From NCBI GenBank assembly GCA_012521935.1, contig JAAYLJ010000175.1, positions 1 to 15,340 on the forward strand: 15,340 bases of DNA. Reading direction: 5' to 3'. The position numbers were made by a program, and so were the translations under genes. The notes below the pieces were generated by a model. That model did not search any database. It worked only from the letters and a program-made list of their open reading frames with translations, and had not been told where the DNA came from. Numbering within the stretch: position 1 is the first letter of the stretch; every line of letters starts with the position of its first letter. The stretch is from Campylobacteraceae bacterium (GTDB lineage Bacteria > Campylobacterota > Campylobacteria > Campylobacterales > Campylobacteraceae). Of the stretch, positions 12,473 to 15,340 are shown in pieces.

Positions 12473-14395
12473 TCACATTGCAAAGATTGTTGGGACAATC
12501 GTAGGGTATTTTTTAAGATTTCTAAAAATATGTTTTCTAACTACAAGTCTTATATCATTCTCCAAAGCTCTTTGGTTTTGTAAAATTTCACTCTTTGCAT
12601 TTACCAAATAGTTTACTAATACTTCTTCAATCTCTTTAGAAAAAGCCCTATCTTCCCTATCTGGAACAAGTCCATAGCTAACAACTTTTGGTTTTTTGAT
12701 AAGCTTGTGATCTTTTTTATTTATTTGAGCGATTATCATTACAACGCCAGCATCAGCTAACTTTTGTCTATCTATAACTACATCATCACTAATTTGTCTG
12801 TTTATTTGATTGTCTATAAAAACTTTTCCGCTCTTAATGCTTTTTACTTTTTTAATATATTTTGAGCAAAGTTCAACTTGATCTCCATCTTCCATAATGT
12901 ATATATTTCTCTCATCAACCCCACACGCAATCGCAGTCTCTTTATGCTTCACAAGATGATTTAATTCACCATGAACTGGAAGGAAAAATTGAGGTTTAAT
13001 AAGCCTTAACATCAGCTTTTGTTCCTCTTGTGCCGCGTGCCCACTAACATGAATCTCACTAAAATCTTGATAAGCAACGCTTGCACCACTTTTTAGTAAA
13101 AAGTTTAAAACAGTTGAAACGCTACTCTCATTTCCAGGTATCGCTTTTGCTGAAATGATGACTTGATCAGTTGGTTTAATTTTAATATGTCTATGCTCAT
13201 CAGTTGCCATCCTATAAAGCGCTGCCATAGTTTCACCTTGACTGCCTGTTGTAACTATCAAAATCTCATTATCAGGATATTTATTAACTTCACTTGCATC
13301 AATGAAAATACTCTTATCTAAATGAACATAGCCAAGCTCTCTTGCCATATCTAAGTTTCTCTCCATGGATCTTCCAATGACAGCAACTTTTCTATTATAA
13401 TTTAATCCATGCTCAATTGCTTGATAGACTCTATGTATATTTGAGGAAAAAGTTGACATAATAACCCTTCCTTTAGCTTTAGAAAAGATTGAATCAAAAG
13501 TCTTTCCAACAGATATTTCACTCCTAGTAAAGCCTTCATTATGGGAGTTTGTAGAGTCACTTAACATACACAAAACCCCCTTTTCCCCATAATATGCAAA
13601 TCTATGCAAATCAGATGGATACCCATCAATTGGAGTGTGATCAATCTTAAAATCACCCGTATGAAAAATAGTTCCAGCTTTAGTAGTTATGGCTAGTGCG
13701 GAAGCATCTATAATTGAGTGAGTAATGTGCATCCATTCAATCTCAAAATCACCTATTTTGTAAAGTTTTCTCTTCTCTACCGCTTTAAAAAGCTTGCAAA
13801 ACTGCTTCAATCCATGCTCTTCAAACTTATTTGAAATCATCCCAAGAGGTAGAGGTGTAGCGTAGATTGGAAATTGCATCTCTTTAAACAGATAAGGAAG
13901 TGCACCTATGTGATCCTCGTGAGCATGTGTTATGACTATTGCTTTTATTTTATCTTTTATGACTCTAAGATAGCTAAAATCAGGCACCAATATGTCAACC
14001 CCATGCATATCTTCACTTGGAAAACTCATTCCAACATCAACTATGATGGCACTATCTTGAGTTTCAATGACAGTCATATTTCCGCCAACTTCACCAAGTC
14101 CGCCAAGTGGAGTTATTCTTACTTTCTCTGATGATCGATTCTTTTTAAATGTCGTAAGTCTAGCCTCTTGAGAGGCTTTGTTTGCATTTAATACCTTAGC
14201 TAACTCTTTTTTCCACGGTTCATTTCCAGTAAAAAGTCTTGAAGCACCATTTTTGCCATTTTTATTTGGTTTTTTTGTAGAGTTGCTCTTTTTTTGGTTT
14301 GCACCAGCTGTTTTAGGAGTTTTTTTATTTGTAAAATTACGCTCTTTATTAGAGCCATTTTCCTTTTTATTCTCGTCTTTTGTCTCTTTTGACAT
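12473..14395 (-). CDS. rnj: Ribonuclease J with basic N-terminal extension
   Basis: RNase J is a metallo-beta-lactamase/beta-CASP enzyme with endo- and 5'-3' exonuclease activity in mRNA decay and rRNA maturation. The 640 residues exceed the usual 550 or so because of an N-terminal low-complexity extension (about 1-90) rich in Lys, Asn, Thr and Ser. The core is intact: PLGGLGEVGGN (96-106), HAHEDH (157-162), H226, HTGD (245-248), TGSQGE (383-388), SGHAAQEE (451-458) and PVHGE (473-477). Helicobacter pylori RNase J also has an N-terminal extension and works with helicase RhpA. The gene overlaps the end of rsmA by 29 bases. Confidence 0.95.
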   Translation of the reverse strand: MSKETKDENKKENGSNKERNFTNKKTPKTAGANQKKSNSTKKPNKNGKNGASRLFTGNEPWKKELAKVLNANKASQEARLTTFKKNRSSEKVRITPLGGLGEVGGNMTVIETQDSAIIVDVGMSFPSEDMHGVDILVPDFSYLRVIKDKIKAIVITHAHEDHIGALPYLFKEMQFPIYATPLPLGMISNKFEEHGLKQFCKLFKAVEKRKLYKIGDFEIEWMHITHSIIDASALAITTKAGTIFHTGDFKIDHTPIDGYPSDLHRFAYYGEKGVLCMLSDSTNSHNEGFTRSEISVGKTFDSIFSKAKGRVIMSTFSSNIHRVYQAIEHGLNYNRKVAVIGRSMERNLDMARELGYVHLDKSIFIDASEVNKYPDNEILIVTTGSQGETMAALYRMATDEHRHIKIKPTDQVIISAKAIPGNESSVSTVLNFLLKSGASVAYQDFSEIHVSGHAAQEEQKLMLRLIKPQFFLPVHGELNHLVKHKETAIACGVDERNIYIMEDGDQVELCSKYIKKVKSIKSGKVFIDNQINRQISDDVVIDRQKLADAGVVMIIAQINKKDHKLIKKPKVVSYGLVPDREDRAFSKEIEEVLVNYLVNAKSEILQNQRALENDIRLVVRKHIFRNLKKYPTIVPTIFAM

Positions 14396-15191
14396 CTTTG
14401 TTCACCTTTGTTAATTTCGTAAATAGGTGATGATGAGTAATCGGATCTATCTCATGCGGTCTTACTTGAAAAGAGATATTTGCTTCATTTAATAGCTCAA
14501 TTAAAACTGCTTTATCATAATTTTTGTTAAGATTTTTAACCCACAATTTTCTTGGTGAGCTAAAAGCAGTCTCTAAATAGTCATAAAATGCCCTAAAGTG
14601 AAGTGCATCAAAAGTAGTATCCTCTTTTTTAAACACAATAACCGATGAGAACACCTTTGGACTTGGCTCAAACGCTTCTGGCGGTATGTCAAAAAGTACT
14701 TTAACTTTTGAGAAAATCTGAGCAATGACAGATAGTTTGCAGTACTGTTTACTTCTGCTTTTTGCACTAAATTTTTCAGCTACCTCTTTTTGAACCATCA
14801 CTTCAATATAATGGCACATCGGATCACTTAAAGCTCGCAGCACGATAGGAGTTGCCACATAATATGGTAAATTTGCTACCAAAATGTACGGCTTACTAAT
14901 TAATGAGCTCTCACTATCCCACTGCTTTATCACATCGCCTTGATGAAGGATCAATCTCTCCTCATCAAGCTCTTTTGCAAATTTTTCTTTCAAAAAGACG
15001 CACAAATCACTATCGATTTCAAATGCTATAACGCTATTTTTTTCTAGCAAGCATTGCGTCAAATCACCTAAGCCAGGCCCGATTTCTACAATAATCTCTT
15101 TTCTATCGGACATCGCTTGGATGATCTTTTCTAATACGCCTTTATCTTTTAAAAAATTTTGGCCAAACTCTTTTTTGGCTTTTATCTGCAT
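14367..15191 (-). CDS. rsmA: 16S rRNA dimethyladenosine transferase (KsgA)
   Basis: RsmA dimethylates the two adjacent adenines in helix 45 of 16S rRNA, late in 30S assembly. I place the start at ATG 15191, because AGGAG lies just before it and the protein then begins MQIKAKKEFGQNFL as in relatives; ATG 15209 would add six residues and leave almost no room after the -10 box. Length is 274 residues. Motifs: the SAM loop VEIGPGLGDLT (35-45), an acidic ribose contact EID (58-60), GDV (85-87) and the catalytic NLPYYVATPIV (107-117). It leads the five-gene operon ending with rarA. Confidence 0.96.
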   Translation of the reverse strand: MQIKAKKEFGQNFLKDKGVLEKIIQAMSDRKEIIVEIGPGLGDLTQCLLEKNSVIAFEIDSDLCVFLKEKFAKELDEERLILHQGDVIKQWDSESSLISKPYILVANLPYYVATPIVLRALSDPMCHYIEVMVQKEVAEKFSAKSRSKQYCKLSVIAQIFSKVKVLFDIPPEAFEPSPKVFSSVIVFKKEDTTFDALHFRAFYDYLETAFSSPRKLWVKNLNKNYDKAVLIELLNEANISFQVRPHEIDPITHHHLFTKLTKVNKDVKRDKRRE

Positions 15192-15210
15192 CAACTCTCC
15201 TAAAAGCATA

Positions 15211-15238
15211 ACTATATCTAAAATTTCTTAAATTTAAG
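15211..15238. promoter_or_regulatory. Divergent promoter region with palindrome, rsmA operon
   Basis: On the minus strand TATAGT (15211-15216) lies 20 bases before the rsmA ATG and is the best -10 box for the operon. Just upstream is a perfect 12-bp palindrome CTTAAATTTAAG (15227-15238) between the two divergent genes; it may be an operator or simply AT-rich symmetry. Confidence 0.35.
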
Positions 15239-15302
15239 AGCTTATTAACTTTTCTTTAGCGCTATTTAGTTAAACTACAAAATATTTTTTAGAAGGATTA
15301 AA

Positions 15303-15340
15303 ATGACAACCACCTATAAAAAAGTGATTGCCTGTTTAGA
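15303..15340 (+). CDS. Start of an unidentified gene, cut by the window edge
   Basis: An ATG at 15303 follows AGAAGGATTAAA, a good ribosome binding site, and the frame MTTTYKKVIACL runs off the end. Thirteen codons are too few for assignment. Two families begin this way: HisF (imidazole glycerol phosphate synthase, usually IIPCLDV near residue 10) and universal stress proteins (usually KKVIACIDGS). It is divergent from rsmA. Confidence 0.6.
   Translation, partial: MTTTYKKVIACL

Overview
The window looks like the chromosome of an AT-rich member of the Campylobacterota (Epsilonproteobacteria). The evidence is the gene neighbourhoods (glmM-lspA beside rpsT-prfA, coaE next to purM, and rsmA-rnj-kdsD/kpsF-rluB-rarA), an RNase J with a basic N-terminal extension, A/T-rich codon use with AGA-type arginine codons, and promoters with a recognisable -10 box but no clear -35. 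I cannot name the genus.

Positions 1 to about 2285 are accessory DNA of visibly higher GC. This part holds the end of an unrecognised ORF, a membrane-protein gene whose reading frame is cut by one amber codon, a 500-base non-coding stretch with several perfect inverted repeats, and an ArdC-type antirestriction/zincin gene. It ends against the 3' end of a tRNA-Ser(GGA) gene on the minus strand, the usual target of tyrosine integrases. I read it as one end of an integrated island or conjugative element; no integrase is in view.

Positions 2286-2880 are an RNA-rich spacer: tRNA-Ser(GGA), a 133-base segment that can fold into a cloverleaf closed by a perfect 14-bp stem, a 34-residue single-membrane-segment ORF with a good ribosome binding site, and tRNA-Val(GAC). 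The cloverleaf segment is the least explained object in the window.

Positions 2881-15340 are dense core chromosome. On the minus strand, glmM-lspA (UDP-GlcNAc synthesis and lipoprotein signal peptidase) diverge from rpsT-prfA (ribosomal protein S20 and release factor 1). coaE and a Bax-like glucosaminidase gene (minus) diverge from a DUF2892-like gene, purM and a YdcF/ElyC-like gene (plus). A five-gene minus-strand operon follows: rsmA, rnj, kdsD, rluB, rarA. It combines 16S rRNA dimethylation, RNA decay, Kdo precursor synthesis, rRNA pseudouridylation and a replication-fork AAA+ ATPase, with overlapping or nearly abutting genes throughout. The first bases of another plus-strand gene lie at the right edge.

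Several starts in the coupled junctions are not ATG (GTG for lspA, TTG for the Bax-like gene, the YdcF-like gene and rarA), and convergent neighbours overlap at their 3' ends.
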